A DNA stretch of 64,000 nt from DAOSXA01 sp964526835 (GCA_964526835.1 CAZGMK010000015.1:11867-75866), one strand, 5' to 3'; shown: positions 1 through 9,811, numbered from the stretch's first letter. Notes: generated by a model from the letters alone, not told the origin. Numbers and translations: made by a program.

Positions 1-2155
1 CCGCCTCGGTCAGCTTCTTCTTCTCGTCGGCGCTCAGGTCCTCGTCGTTCTTATCCTTCCGCATGCGCTTCACGGCTTCCGACTTGTTGATGATGGTCTC
101 TATGTCCTGATTCAACGATCGAAACCCCTCTATGCTCATCAACGCGTCCATGGCAGCCTCATTGGCCATCAGGCGCTGAAGCGTGCTGTTGTCGACGTTT
201 ACCAGAAGTGCGCTCTCCCATCGATTCGCCAACAGGGTAGCCGAAGTCCCACTCATCGCCATGTCGAGAACGCCGGCCGCATCAACCTGCTTCATTGAGC
301 TGCCGTCATAGGCCAGCACGGGAAGGAACTTGATGAACTCCTCAACCTTCTTCTCCGGATTGGGCTCTTCGATGTTCAGACGGCAACTGTATTCAGCGAT
401 CTGACGCAAGGCCCGCTCGGGCGCAAAGTCGAACACATAGCATTCTCTCTTTATGATCTCTTCACGGTTGGGATCAGTATAGTCGGGGTTCACAACCGTC
501 CAGGGAGACTGTACCCGAAACGCCGCCTGGAAGTATGTCTCCGGACTCGATGAATTCCGAAGCATGAAGATACCGGTCCATGGTCGAACAGTCACTCCTG
601 TCGTCAACTTACCGCAAGAAAGAGTGATCGTCTTTGTCTTCAACGGATCGCCCATCGCCTCCAGAACTGGGGGCAGCGCTCTGGGACCTATTCCGGCCTC
701 ACTACCTGCTGCGACGATCACCCGATAGTCATGATAGAACCGATTCTGTTTCTGACCCATCAGGTTGCGCATGGCGTAGCACGATGCGATGCTCGGAAAA
801 AACCAGAAGGTATGTGACAGCACGTTCAGAAGCCGCACATCCGAGAAGGGCATCGGCGGTTTCTTAGCGCCCAGTTTCAGATTGTCGACTGATGTCTCAA
901 GAAATCCCCCTCGTATTAGGTCAAGCCACTTCTGCACCTCTTCTTCATACTTGAACTTGGCGCCCTCGCCGTTTCCCTCGGCTGAGAAGAAGGTATTCAG
1001 GTCAAACTCCTCGAACTCACCCTCCGATGCAATCTCGCGAATCGAATCTGGCAACTGGTACGTCATCAATACCATTCGAGGCAGCGGAGCGTATGGGTTT
1101 GGCTCGCCTTTCCACTCCTCCTTAGCCCTTTGCTCATCGGAGTAAGTCCAGTTGAAAATCTGCTCCTCGATGAACTCACCCGACGCGATGGCCCGGAACG
1201 GGGTGCCGGAGAGATAAAGATAGGCATCTGTCGTGATGGGTATGATATCCTCGTCGAAATGCTTAAGCCCCGCCCCTTCTCCAAACTCCCTTTCCTTACT
1301 CTCTTCCGCCTCGAACAGCTCCTTGGCGGTTTCTCGCCAGGCGCCATAGTGGTATTCGTCAAATACGATGCAATCCCAGTTGATCGCATGAACCCACTCG
1401 TTCTTGACTTTGATGCCGCCCGTGCTCCGGTTCTTACCCAAATAATCCTGAAACGAACCAAAGCAGACAAACGGTCTGCTCTTATCGGCCTCTTCATACG
1501 ATAGGCCGTCCGGGCATATGAACTGCCATCCGTCAAAGTCAATGTGGCGCTTCAGATCATCACCCCAGGCGTGCTCCACCGCGGGCTTGAAGGTCAATAC
1601 CAGCACCTTTCGCCAGCCCATCTCCCTGGCCAGTTGATAAGCCGCGAAAGTCTTGCCGAATCGCATCTTGGCATTCCAAAGGAAGTGCGGCGACTTGTCG
1701 GGGTTCTCTTCCTGCATTACCCGTAAATACGACGCCGTCCTCGCGACAGCGGCCTTCTGCTCCGGCCGCATTTCAAAGTCGAGAGTACGATCTTGGTCGA
1801 GAATCCCTGCCCCGCCCTCGCGCACGGCCACGATGGCCGCCTTGACATCATCTGCCGTACATGCAAACCACTCGCCATCGGGATTATCAAACCCGCGAAG
1901 GCGCAGGCATCGATGGACTTCATGATCCGTGAAAGAAGTTCCGTCTCGCCTCATCGCCGGCTCTTCTATTACTATCCGATACGGCAACTTGCCGGGTCGC
2001 TTGGTCGGATACTGCTGAGCGACACGTGCTCTAACATCGCCGGTAGTGTATCCTACCTTCAGCAGCCCGTCATACTGGGGATTGGTGTCCGCGTATGCGT
2101 AAATGGTCGGCTTCGTGTCGGGCCGTTGTGGGAAGAAGTCCTCAGCCAACTTCAC
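1..2155 (-). CDS. GIY-YIG (T5orf172)-helicase restriction subunit, partial at window edge
   Basis: This is the probable restriction subunit of an R-M system; it should translocate on and cleave unmethylated DNA. The frame stays open to the left edge, giving about 718 visible residues with the C-terminus missing. It starts with GTG at 2155, whose G is also the last base of the upstream TAG (TAGTG overlap), so translation is coupled. Residues about 15-100 form a GIY-YIG/T5orf172-like module (TIYAY ... LLKVGYT). A superfamily 2 helicase core follows: motif I AKMRFGKT (162-169), motif II DEYH (266-269), motif III SGTPF (316-320), and further on TTGVTV and QAAFRVQSPW as motifs V and VI. The two genes upstream are adenine methylases, which fits a complete R-M operon. 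The domain calls are read directly from motifs. The cleavage role is inferred from the family and context, and the target sequence is unknown. Confidence 0.85.
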   Translation of the reverse strand, partial: MKLAEDFFPQRPDTKPTIYAYADTNPQYDGLLKVGYTTGDVRARVAQQYPTKRPGKLPYRIVIEEPAMRRDGTSFTDHEVHRCLRLRGFDNPDGEWFACTADDVKAAIVAVREGGAGILDQDRTLDFEMRPEQKAAVARTASYLRVMQEENPDKSPHFLWNAKMRFGKTFAAYQLAREMGWRKVLVLTFKPAVEHAWGDDLKRHIDFDGWQFICPDGLSYEEADKSRPFVCFGSFQDYLGKNRSTGGIKVKNEWVHAINWDCIVFDEYHYGAWRETAKELFEAEESKEREFGEGAGLKHFDEDIIPITTDAYLYLSGTPFRAIASGEFIEEQIFNWTYSDEQRAKEEWKGEPNPYAPLPRMVLMTYQLPDSIREIASEGEFEEFDLNTFFSAEGNGEGAKFKYEEEVQKWLDLIRGGFLETSVDNLKLGAKKPPMPFSDVRLLNVLSHTFWFFPSIASCYAMRNLMGQKQNRFYHDYRVIVAAGSEAGIGPRALPPVLEAMGDPLKTKTITLSCGKLTTGVTVRPWTGIFMLRNSSSPETYFQAAFRVQSPWTVVNPDYTDPNREEIIKRECYVFDFAPERALRQIAEYSCRLNIEEPNPEKKVEEFIKFLPVLAYDGSSMKQVDAAGVLDMAMSGTSATLLANRWESALLVNVDNSTLQRLMANEAAMDALMSIEGFRSLNQDIETIINKSEAVKRMRKDKNDEDLSADEKKKLTEA

Positions 2156-3651
2156 TACTCCATCGGGCGAATCTTGGATTCGATGAAAGCGATCTCTTCC
2201 TCAGTCAGCTCGTAGCGCTTGTAGAGCTCTTCATCGGTCCAGGTTCGGCTCATATCCAATATGGGCACGAACGAATAGGCTTCCTTGGTCAAATGATGAG
2301 AATACATGAACTGAGACACCAAAAAGCGGAAGAAGCGCGTCTTCATATACTCCACGAGGTTCTGCGCCTGAACTTCGTCTTGGTAACTCCCGATTACGAG
2401 ATAGGTTTCCGTGCATACAGTACCGGGCGGCAGTACATCGATCTTGGACAATACCCGCCTTCTACCATCCTTGCCCGGATTGCCGGCATGATCGTATCCA
2501 ACATATGAAGTAATTACCTTCCACTTGTCGATGATCTCCTCCCCTGCCGTGACGTCCTTTCGGCTCAAGGGTCCCTCACCCTTTTGCCAGCGAAGTGTTA
2601 TGTCACCATTCTTCACTGGTCTCACACTGGTCGCCAAGCCGAAGGGCTTTCTACTGGAAACCTGCGCACTCATGCGCTGCTCGTGCACTGCAAGTACCTT
2701 CCGGATGATGGGTACCGCCCGGCCGTGCCGAATAAAGGTCTCGAACTCGTTCAGCCGCCTGAGGGATGCGGATGTTGCGTCGGCATGTGCGTTTACTACT
2801 TCGCACGGCCCTTTCGAATCCCTCTCCCAAAGGAAGTAACAGATGCCACCTGCGATGTCCACACCCGGAAAACAGTCGTTTGCGTCTTCAAAGTCCACCA
2901 TCTTTCTGATTCGCTCGTCATTCAGCATCTCTTCGCGAAATGCATTCAGCCCTTTACCGCCGCCAAACCAGCGGGCCGGGATAATCATGGTCAGGAATCT
3001 CGGGTTGAGCTTCTTTGCCTGTTGCACGAATCGATGGTAGATTGGGGTGGCGCTGCGGCCGAAGCCTCCGTCGCTGAGATGGTACGGTGGGTTACCTACT
3101 ATCACGTCGAACTTCATATCTATTATCGACTCCGGGTTTTCAGTGTGGATAAACTCGTACGCGTGAGTTTCCAGCTCTGTTCCGCGCTCGTAATTCGCCT
3201 CGCTGGCGCCGCAGAACGCGCAACGGCCGTTCTCCCACGTGTGATCGATCCGCTCAAAGCGGATATTCCCATCGCTGTTATCAAATGAGTCGCAGACGGA
3301 GTACTTCCCATCAGCCGCCTTGGAACAATAGACACTCCTGCGAGACAGCAACCCTGTCAGTTCGGTAATCGCAATCCCGAACAACTGGTTCTTCAGGATA
3401 TGGTCGACCCTCCTCTGCTTGTCCGGAATCTGCTGTTCCAGTCCGCGGTCCAACCGCTTGGCGGCTTCCCTTAGAAATACGCCCGTCTTGCACACGGGAT
3501 CAAGGAAGGTGGTGTTCTTATCGTGCCAGATTTCTTCGGGCAGCAGGTCCAGGACCTTATTCGCCATCTGTGGCGGAGTGAATACTTCATCGCTGCTAAG
3601 ATTGGCGAGACAACTCAGTACGTCTGGATTATGTTGAGTGCTATTCAGCAT
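2155..3651 (-). CDS. Eco57I-like adenine-specific DNA methyltransferase (second subunit)
   Basis: This is a probable N6-adenine DNA methylase that protects host DNA from the nuclease encoded immediately downstream. The protein has 498 residues. Residues 49-60 carry the SAM-binding motif I in the form FLDPVCKTGVFL, and residues 186-190 carry the catalytic motif IV GNPPY. A CAFC pair at 144-147, between motifs, may form half of a small zinc site. Motif I has K where most methylases have G (CKTG rather than CGTG); from memory, this variant recurs in this Eco57I-like subfamily, so it is not necessarily a defect. The gene overlaps the upstream methylase by 11 bp and shares a TAGTG junction with the nuclease gene, so all three are very likely co-translated. 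Confidence 0.88.
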   Translation of the reverse strand: MLNSTQHNPDVLSCLANLSSDEVFTPPQMANKVLDLLPEEIWHDKNTTFLDPVCKTGVFLREAAKRLDRGLEQQIPDKQRRVDHILKNQLFGIAITELTGLLSRRSVYCSKAADGKYSVCDSFDNSDGNIRFERIDHTWENGRCAFCGASEANYERGTELETHAYEFIHTENPESIIDMKFDVIVGNPPYHLSDGGFGRSATPIYHRFVQQAKKLNPRFLTMIIPARWFGGGKGLNAFREEMLNDERIRKMVDFEDANDCFPGVDIAGGICYFLWERDSKGPCEVVNAHADATSASLRRLNEFETFIRHGRAVPIIRKVLAVHEQRMSAQVSSRKPFGLATSVRPVKNGDITLRWQKGEGPLSRKDVTAGEEIIDKWKVITSYVGYDHAGNPGKDGRRRVLSKIDVLPPGTVCTETYLVIGSYQDEVQAQNLVEYMKTRFFRFLVSQFMYSHHLTKEAYSFVPILDMSRTWTDEELYKRYELTEEEIAFIESKIRPME

Positions 3652-4306
3652 CGGCCACCCTGAGGAAGTGAGTCAATGGATAAACCTTTTCCGGCGTCGG
3701 AATGAAGACATCGTCTCCCAGATCCGAGAACAACGGGAGTTCCCGCATTGATTCGTGGTCCAGCAGACCATGAAATGTATAATCTCTCCGTTTAAGCATG
3801 CTTCCATTAACTGCGGACCACTCGGAGAACACAATCGGCTCCGGGTTCTCACCAACAGTCTTAAGGGTCAGGGCATCACCCCAGACAATATTCCGCCGCA
3901 AAATGAAGCGTACCGTGCGACGGCAGTCCTCTCGGTCTGCGCCGACGAACAGCCCCGTGTACTTCCGGTCGAAGATATTGAACAGTCGTTCACGGCATCG
4001 CTGCACATTGTCCTCAAGAATATCTATGCCATATATGCTGCATGCAGCCACCACGGCGTTGCGTTCGAAATCAAACTGGCTCTTGCGATATCTCTGCTCA
4101 ACCACCCCGAGCTTTCTCGTGAGCACTTCTGCAAGGAAATTCCCGGTGCCACAGGCCGGCTCGAGGAATCGCGACTCTATTCGCTCAGTCTCTTGCTTGA
4201 CCATATCGAGCATGGCCTTCACCTCGCGCTCCCGAGTGTACACCTCCCCGTGATCGGCAACCCTCTGCTTTGAAACTACATATCTATCCATTTGCTCCGA
4301 GTCCAT
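3641..4306 (-). CDS. N-6 DNA methylase, small first subunit
   Basis: This is the first gene of the R-M operon and encodes 221 residues. Motif I FLEPACGTGNFL lies at about 47-58, preceded by a conserved stretch (KQRVADHGEVYT) typical of the N-terminus of type I and Eco57I-like methylases. No NPPY/DPPY catalytic motif is visible, and the protein is about half the length of a stand-alone methylase. It therefore probably works with the downstream 498-residue subunit, which has NPPY. The start at 4306 is supported by GAGG about 5 bases upstream. An ATG five codons in (4291) is the alternative. The split is not an obvious frameshift: the second protein has its own complete motif I, so these are two different methylase subunits. 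Confidence 0.82.
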   Translation of the reverse strand: MDSEQMDRYVVSKQRVADHGEVYTREREVKAMLDMVKQETERIESRFLEPACGTGNFLAEVLTRKLGVVEQRYRKSQFDFERNAVVAACSIYGIDILEDNVQRCRERLFNIFDRKYTGLFVGADREDCRRTVRFILRRNIVWGDALTLKTVGENPEPIVFSEWSAVNGSMLKRRDYTFHGLLDHESMRELPLFSDLGDDVFIPTPEKVYPLTHFLRVADAE

Positions 4307-4580
4307 CTATCCTCAAGGCCAGCATTCGTCTGCTTCCCACTCCACTGAAGCACTCATTATGTCCGCCGCCGCCGGCAAAACCGTCCTTCCACGGTCGCAA
4401 GGTCACTTGCTCCCACCACATGATGTAGTTTCCGTGGCCGGAAATCAATCCCCAATTCCTTCACAGCCGGCAACGGGTGTGGATATGTGACCTTCAACGG
4501 GTGTTTCCGCCCCCCACTTCCCCTACAAACCCCCTCCAAAATTCGTCCCCGCGCCCCTTTAGAAAAAGGAGCGCGCAACC

Positions 4581-5213
4581 ATGACCACCAAAAAGCAAAC
4601 CGAAGCCAACCGCAAAAACGCCCTCAAGTCAACCGGCCCCAAGACCGAACAGGGCAAAGCAAACTCCAGCCGCAATGCCCTCATCCACGGCTTCTACTCC
4701 CGCGACGCCGTCATCAACGCCCCCAAGTACAAAGAAGACCCCGACGAATACCGGCAACTCGTCACCTCCCTGATGAAGGAACTCAAGGCCAAAGGCGCCT
4801 TCCAGCAGAACCTCGTCCTCAAGATCGCCAACTGTCTCTGGCGCTACCGCCGCATCATCAGGTTCGAAACAGCCCGCATCAATCGCGACCTCGAATGGGC
4901 CTTTCGATCCCTGAACACTCCGATTTGCTACAACCACGGCGATGAGCAGTTCATCCAGACGGATGAGGCCCGGCGCCTGGCCAACGCCGTTCACACTCAC
5001 GCTCTACCGAAGGAACCAACTGCCAGGCTTCTGCTCTTCTACGAAATGCGTCTCGATCGCCACCTCTCCCGTGCTTACCGCCTTCTGCGCCACCTGCAAC
5101 TCTTCGATAAGACAGATTCACTGCAAGATCACTCCCCCGAACCCCAAAATCGAGGAAACGAACCCGATTCCGCGCAACCCTCAGACCTACTGTCGCTTGC
5201 GAGGACGCTTTAG
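4581..5213 (+). CDS. Conserved hypothetical protein with N-terminal STGPKTEQGKA motif
   Basis: The product has 210 residues. Its N-terminus (NRKNALKSTGPKTEQGKA, then SSRNALIHG) matches a widespread uncharacterised family in which this motif is nearly invariant. I know of no established function. No signal peptide or membrane segment is visible. The middle is basic and helical (residues about 50-170), and the tail is low-complexity and polar. A purine-rich AAAAAGGAG stretch about 10 bases before the ATG supports the start. The gene stands alone between the minus-strand R-M operon and a minus-strand membrane-protein gene. In my recollection, relatives occur in many copies per genome in soil and sediment bacteria, so a mobile or repeat-associated origin is possible, but no terminal repeats were seen here. 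Confidence 0.7.
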   Translation: MTTKKQTEANRKNALKSTGPKTEQGKANSSRNALIHGFYSRDAVINAPKYKEDPDEYRQLVTSLMKELKAKGAFQQNLVLKIANCLWRYRRIIRFETARINRDLEWAFRSLNTPICYNHGDEQFIQTDEARRLANAVHTHALPKEPTARLLLFYEMRLDRHLSRAYRLLRHLQLFDKTDSLQDHSPEPQNRGNEPDSAQPSDLLSLARTL

Positions 5214-5317
5214 CGCCCGGCTGTATGTCGGCCTGGGTTCGTAGTCCCGCCGTAAGGCCGTCTTGATCGGCAGCCGGACGCCGGGCTCAACCCTGTCCGG
5301 GCCCCCGCCGAGAGGTC

Positions 5318-7351
5318 TCACCGGGTCCCCTCCGGTCTCAGCCGCCGTCGCCAGTCCGCCACCGCCTGTGATTTGCTGCGGCTGTTGGCCAGCCTGTCCG
5401 CCCGATCGAGCAACTGCAATGCCTGCGCCGTATCGCCTCCCGCCGCGGCCGCCTGAGCGGCCAGGATCTGCGCCCGGAAGTCATCGGGGGCCGCTTCGGC
5501 CGCGCGGCCCAGAACAGCACGGGCATCCGCGGTCTGTCCGGTGGCGAAAAGAAACTGGCCGTAAGTAGCCAGGATCGACGGGTCGCCGCTGTCCATGGCG
5601 TAGGCGGCCTCGAGGGCCTCCCTGGCGGCCTCGCGATTGCCCACCTGGGCCCAAAGGCTGCCGGTGTGCATCATGGCCCGCGCCCGGTCCGCGAAGAGAT
5701 TATACAGGCGATAGGCCAGCGCGACCTTCTGCGCCGGCGTGCCGCCGCTGCTCCACATACGGGCCAGCAGGTCATAGAAGGCATAATCGTCACGGCCCAC
5801 ACCAAGCCGCGTTGTGAGACTGTCGATCAGGCTGTCGGGGTGTGTCACGTCATCGTAAGACTGCAGCAGGTAACCCAGAGCCTCGGCCGAGTCGACTGTT
5901 CGGTAAGGCGGCTGCCTCCATGCGGCCACGGCGAAATCATCCAGCCGGTCCGAAAGCTCGGGGTAACGCCGACAGTGGTCGCACAGGTTGGCGTATTCCT
6001 GGTACAGGTTCTTGACCGGTCCGACTTCGATGACATCGGCGAAACGTTCGACCGACCGGCTCGCCGAGGCGTTGACTGCCACGAACGCGGCCGTTGTCAC
6101 CAGCGACAGCCCGACAATCGGGATAACAGGCCGGGGAAGAGGACCGCTGCGACGCACTGCCAGCCAGATGAGCGAGGCTGTCAGCATCACAACTCCCGCG
6201 ACGGCGAACAAATCCCAGTCGCGCGGGCCGCCCAGGCGCGGCGCGAAGAACAGCATGAACAGCCCGGAAGAGAGCAGGGTCAGGCGGGCCAGGGCCAGGC
6301 GGGCGAGAGCTGCCCGATCCGCCGGCGGCCGCCCGTGGCCGATCAGCAGCGCGGGCAGGACCAGCACCAGCGGCGCCGACAGCACCAGCCAGTTGAACAG
6401 GTTCAGAGCGTGATCGCCGCTCAGCAGACCATAGGTGAAGGTATCATCGGGCAGGAGCGGGATCAGCCAGTGACGGGCCCCGAGCAACCCCGCGGCGCGG
6501 GCCGCATAGGCCCCGAGGACAGCAATCAGGGCCGCCGCCGCCAGGATGGTCGCAGCCCGACGTATGGCGCGCAAATCCCCGGTCCTCCGGGCCACCAGCA
6601 CTCCGGCCAGCGCCCCGGAGAGCAGAATCGCTCCGGCGAAGTGGACCAGCGCCGTCAGCAGGTACAGCCCGACAAACACCCCGAGACCCCTATTACTATC
6701 GGTCACCCGCAGCGCCGCCCAGAGGACCCACGGCAGCAAGGCCAGCAGGACCGCGTAGCTCTCGACATAACCGAAAAACTGCACCACCGCGCCGCTGGTC
6801 AGCAGGACCAGAAACCAGGCCGGCCAACGGGAAGGGTCCAGCCGGCGGGTGAAGAAGTAGCATCCGGCGACATACGGTATCGCCATCAGGGCCGCGATCA
6901 GGGCGTAGTTCTCCGCCGCGTTGAAACCGAGGGGGCCAAGGACGTATCTCTGCAGGATCGCATGGAGGAAAAAGTCGCCGATCTCGGTAGTCAGCAGCAG
7001 GCGGCCGGCATCGATCTGGTTCAGCCGGAGCGGGGCGTCGCCCAGCAGATACGTTTCGGCCGGAAACAACAGAGCCAGGGCGGCCAGGACGATCGCCGGC
7101 GGCAGCCATGCCCGGGGCGTCCGGCCGGGCGCTGTCCAGATCGCGATTGTCTCCATGGCCCGGCTGAAGCGAGCGGCGACGGGCGGCAGCCAGAGCAGCA
7201 GCATCACGATCGCAGCCGCCACCGCGTACCAGGCCGTCACGAACCAGCCGAAATGCAGCCCCCACAGCTCGGCCGGGCCGGTGAACACGGCGACTGCACC
7301 GCAGGCGATCAGAATCAGCGAGGCCATGTATCCGGCGGCATCGTGCTTCAT
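5318..7351 (-). CDS. Polytopic membrane protein with C-terminal TPR repeats
   Basis: The product has 677 residues. The first 420 or so contain roughly ten to twelve hydrophobic membrane segments in an arrangement like GT-C glycosyltransferase or O-antigen ligase-type proteins. A soluble helical region follows. The last 130 residues include TPR-like helices with the alternating A/L/Y pattern (for example AREALEAAYAMDSGDPSILATY). Membrane-plus-TPR proteins of this kind often act in polysaccharide or glycoprotein export, but no catalytic signature could be identified, so the function is left open. The gene is isolated on the minus strand. Its complement contains a long plus-strand frame (5666-7408) with the low-complexity R/Q/G-rich composition expected of a shadow. 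Confidence 0.75.
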   Translation of the reverse strand: MKHDAAGYMASLILIACGAVAVFTGPAELWGLHFGWFVTAWYAVAAAIVMLLLWLPPVAARFSRAMETIAIWTAPGRTPRAWLPPAIVLAALALLFPAETYLLGDAPLRLNQIDAGRLLLTTEIGDFFLHAILQRYVLGPLGFNAAENYALIAALMAIPYVAGCYFFTRRLDPSRWPAWFLVLLTSGAVVQFFGYVESYAVLLALLPWVLWAALRVTDSNRGLGVFVGLYLLTALVHFAGAILLSGALAGVLVARRTGDLRAIRRAATILAAAALIAVLGAYAARAAGLLGARHWLIPLLPDDTFTYGLLSGDHALNLFNWLVLSAPLVLVLPALLIGHGRPPADRAALARLALARLTLLSSGLFMLFFAPRLGGPRDWDLFAVAGVVMLTASLIWLAVRRSGPLPRPVIPIVGLSLVTTAAFVAVNASASRSVERFADVIEVGPVKNLYQEYANLCDHCRRYPELSDRLDDFAVAAWRQPPYRTVDSAEALGYLLQSYDDVTHPDSLIDSLTTRLGVGRDDYAFYDLLARMWSSGGTPAQKVALAYRLYNLFADRARAMMHTGSLWAQVGNREAAREALEAAYAMDSGDPSILATYGQFLFATGQTADARAVLGRAAEAAPDDFRAQILAAQAAAAGGDTAQALQLLDRADRLANSRSKSQAVADWRRRLRPEGTR

Positions 7352-7478
7352 TCTCTAATGGTTACACGAGAGCCTTCGGAAAGCAAGGGCGAACGGACCT
7401 TTGTTTGATGGGCCGCCGAATCGTGGCGGCCGGACGGCAGGCTCAGTGGTTCCCGCGCCCGCCGGAAGCGCCGTCCCG

Positions 7479-8945
7479 TCAGATCCCGGGGGCGCGGCGG
7501 AGGATCAGGCGCTCCAGGCAAAGCGACGCCTGGTTGCACAGCGCGTTGATAGAGCGCACCGTGTCGTCATTGAAAGGCCGGTCGCGCTTGGGGTAATCGG
7601 CGTAGACCACATATGGAACTTCATTGGCTATCCGCAGCGGTACGGCGACAAAGGCGTTGGCGTCGAGTGCGGCCACGCTCGGGGCGGATACCAGCAGGCC
7701 GTAGAGATTTTCATCCTTTTCGAGCACCGACAGCGGATGAGCGGTCTCGCGCAGTTGCTTGAAGAGGGGATCATCCTTCGAAAAGCTGAGGGCCTGGACC
7801 GATTTCTGGGATTCAATACCAAAGCCCACCCTTCCCTCAAAGACGCCTTTGGCGGCCTCCAGGCCGAAGACGATGGTCCGGCCCATCCCCAGGCCCCGGA
7901 ATATGGTCTCGGCCGTCACCTGGAGAATCTCTTCCTCGGTCGTCAGGTCCATCAGGGCGTTGGAGGCATTCTGCAGGAAGGCCAGCTGGATTTCCTTGTG
8001 CGACAGGCGTGCGTGCATGTCGGTCAGGTCCACCGCGGGCGCCGAGTGGCGGGTGAACTCCGATTCGATATCAATCTCGAGATCGCGCGCGATCTCCGAC
8101 ATATGCTCTCGGCAGACACTCAGCAGTTCGACCATAGCCGCCTCGCTGATGTCGATCAGGTGACGGGCCTGCTTGATCGCGTTCTGATAGGTCTTCGAAT
8201 CGGGGGCGGTCCCGCGCATGACATGGGCGCAGAGCAGGTCGGACAGGTACACCAGGTCGACCAGGACATGGTCCGACCGAATCTTGGGGGAAATGCCCAG
8301 ACGATGATGATTGGTGATGGCCAGAGTCATCCCCTCCGGCAGGTTCCACTTGCGCGCCAGGACGCCGCCGGCCTGCATGTGATCGACATCCATCAGCGCC
8401 CGTTCCTGCAGGTACACATCCGGCGACTCGGCCTCCTGTCGCGATATCTGCTCGTATTCGGATGGATAGACCCCGGCCAGAATGACCTGGCCGATGTCAT
8501 GCATGAAGCCGGCGATAAAGGCCGCTTCGATCAGTTCGGGCTGGTTAATCCGCGAGGCCAGATACTTGGCGATCACGCCACTGGCCACCGAACGTGTCCA
8601 GAAAGCGGTGACGTCGAAACTGGTCGACTTCGCCAGCTTGTTGACCATGCCGTAGACGGCCATCGAGATAGCCGTATTGCGCACCGCCCGAAACCCCATC
8701 AGGACAATCGCCTGGGTGATCGTGTAGACCTTGCCCGCGAAGTCGCCGTAGTATGACGAATTCGCCATGCGCAGGATGCGCGCGGTCAACTGGTGGTCGG
8801 ACAGGATGCAGTTGGCCAGGTCGGCCACCGAGGCTTTCGGGTCCTCGGATATCTGCTTGATCCGCAGGACCACCTGAGGCACCGACGGCAACCCCGAGAA
8901 CTTCTCCAATTTGCTGCGAACGTCTCTGGTGACGGTGCTGCTCAT
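7479..8945 (-). CDS. HDOD-domain signalling protein with C-terminal GAF-like domain
   Basis: The product has 488 residues. An HDOD domain occupies about residues 15-215, with the typical LPSVPQVVLRI opening, LTARILRMANSSYYG, the FMHDIGQVIL core and ITNHH. HDOD proteins are HD-superfamily relatives that usually lack phosphohydrolase activity and act as regulators of motility, biofilm or c-di-GMP pathways. From about residue 310 the sequence looks like a GAF sensor domain (residues 330-480), with NASNALMDLTTEEEILQVTAETI as the entry helix (split here: NASNALMDL then TTEEEILQVTAETI). The gene overlaps the upstream HDOD gene by 4 bp, so the two are translationally coupled and probably paralogous partners. 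Confidence 0.85.
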   Translation of the reverse strand: MSSTVTRDVRSKLEKFSGLPSVPQVVLRIKQISEDPKASVADLANCILSDHQLTARILRMANSSYYGDFAGKVYTITQAIVLMGFRAVRNTAISMAVYGMVNKLAKSTSFDVTAFWTRSVASGVIAKYLASRINQPELIEAAFIAGFMHDIGQVILAGVYPSEYEQISRQEAESPDVYLQERALMDVDHMQAGGVLARKWNLPEGMTLAITNHHRLGISPKIRSDHVLVDLVYLSDLLCAHVMRGTAPDSKTYQNAIKQARHLIDISEAAMVELLSVCREHMSEIARDLEIDIESEFTRHSAPAVDLTDMHARLSHKEIQLAFLQNASNALMDLTTEEEILQVTAETIFRGLGMGRTIVFGLEAAKGVFEGRVGFGIESQKSVQALSFSKDDPLFKQLRETAHPLSVLEKDENLYGLLVSAPSVAALDANAFVAVPLRIANEVPYVVYADYPKRDRPFNDDTVRSINALCNQASLCLERLILRRAPGI

Positions 8946-9811
8946 ACTTCTTCGAAAATCTTGACTTCGGTTTGGTAGTGCTCGGCGAAAGTCTGCTGGA
9001 GCTCGTCAAGGGAGTCCTCGTCGAACCCCAGTGCTCTGGCGGCGGGCAGGCTTGAAAGGCTCTCGATCCGGCGATCGCCGAAGCCCACTCCGAGGGTCTT
9101 GGACAGGTAATTCCCCAGGTTGATGATATACGCCATCGGCGGCGGGCCCACGTGTTCCGGGTCGGGCAGATCGTGGTGGTTGTAGATCGCTTTGATCAAC
9201 GACTCGGGGAACGACCATTTCTTGAGCAGGACCTGCGCGACATCACAATGGGTGAAACCCAGGCGCTCCCTTTCTACGACGTAGAAATCGCCGTGATCCT
9301 TCTCGACCCGCTGGATAACCGCTCCGTAGGGCGACGGTAGCTTCTGCAACAGGACAAGCTTGCCGATGTCATGGAGCAAGGCGGCGATGAAGACCTCATC
9401 CTTCTCCGGATAGCGCAGCCAGGCCGCTACCTGGCGGGCCGCGATCGCGGCCGATAACGTGTGGCGCCACAACTTGCCCTGGGCCGCCTGCGATTCGCCC
9501 CCGTTGAACATGCGATGCGTCGAGGTAGCGATCACCATCGAGCGAACCGTGAAGAATCCCAGGATAAGGATCGCCTCATGAAGGCTCTTGACCTCTTTGG
9601 AGCGGCCGTAGAACGACGAATTGCTGAGTTTCAGCACCTTGGCCGTCAACGACTGGTCGGCCGCCAGGACACGCGAGATGTCGGTGACGTTCGCGTCCAG
9701 ATCGGAGGTCATGCCCATTACGGCGCTCACGATGGCCGGTGAGGCCGGCAACTCGCCGATGGTGGAGATGATCTTGTCAACGGTTGGGTTGACTCCGACT
9801 GAGTTTTGCAT
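8942..9811 (-). CDS. HDOD-domain regulatory protein
   Basis: The product has 289 residues and is essentially a single HDOD domain: LPASPAIVSAVMGM at the start, LTAKVLKLSNSSFYGRSKEV, then LLHDIGKLVLLQ and AIYNHHDLPDP. It probably acts as a cytoplasmic signalling adaptor; the domain family is firm but the target is unknown. GGAAG about 5 bases upstream of the ATG at 9811 supports the start. The stop overlaps the start of the following HDOD-GAF gene. The pair resembles itself end to end over the HDOD part, which suggests a local duplication followed by gain of a GAF domain in the second gene. Confidence 0.85.
   Translation of the reverse strand: MQNSVGVNPTVDKIISTIGELPASPAIVSAVMGMTSDLDANVTDISRVLAADQSLTAKVLKLSNSSFYGRSKEVKSLHEAILILGFFTVRSMVIATSTHRMFNGGESQAAQGKLWRHTLSAAIAARQVAAWLRYPEKDEVFIAALLHDIGKLVLLQKLPSPYGAVIQRVEKDHGDFYVVERERLGFTHCDVAQVLLKKWSFPESLIKAIYNHHDLPDPEHVGPPPMAYIINLGNYLSKTLGVGFGDRRIESLSSLPAARALGFDEDSLDELQQTFAEHYQTEVKIFEEV

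Noticed and set aside
4581..5213. Possible insertion sequence around the STGPKT protein
   Set aside because: No inverted repeats, target duplications or transposase motifs were seen on either side.
5666..7408. Plus-strand frame of 580 codons opposite the membrane/TPR gene
   Set aside because: Rich in R, Q, G and P with no domain or hydrophobic pattern, no ribosome site, and lying exactly opposite a gene with clear membrane segments. It is a GC-driven shadow.
7401..8756. Plus-strand frame of 451 codons opposite the HDOD-GAF gene
   Set aside because: The HDOD domain on the minus strand is unambiguous. This frame has no recognisable domain.
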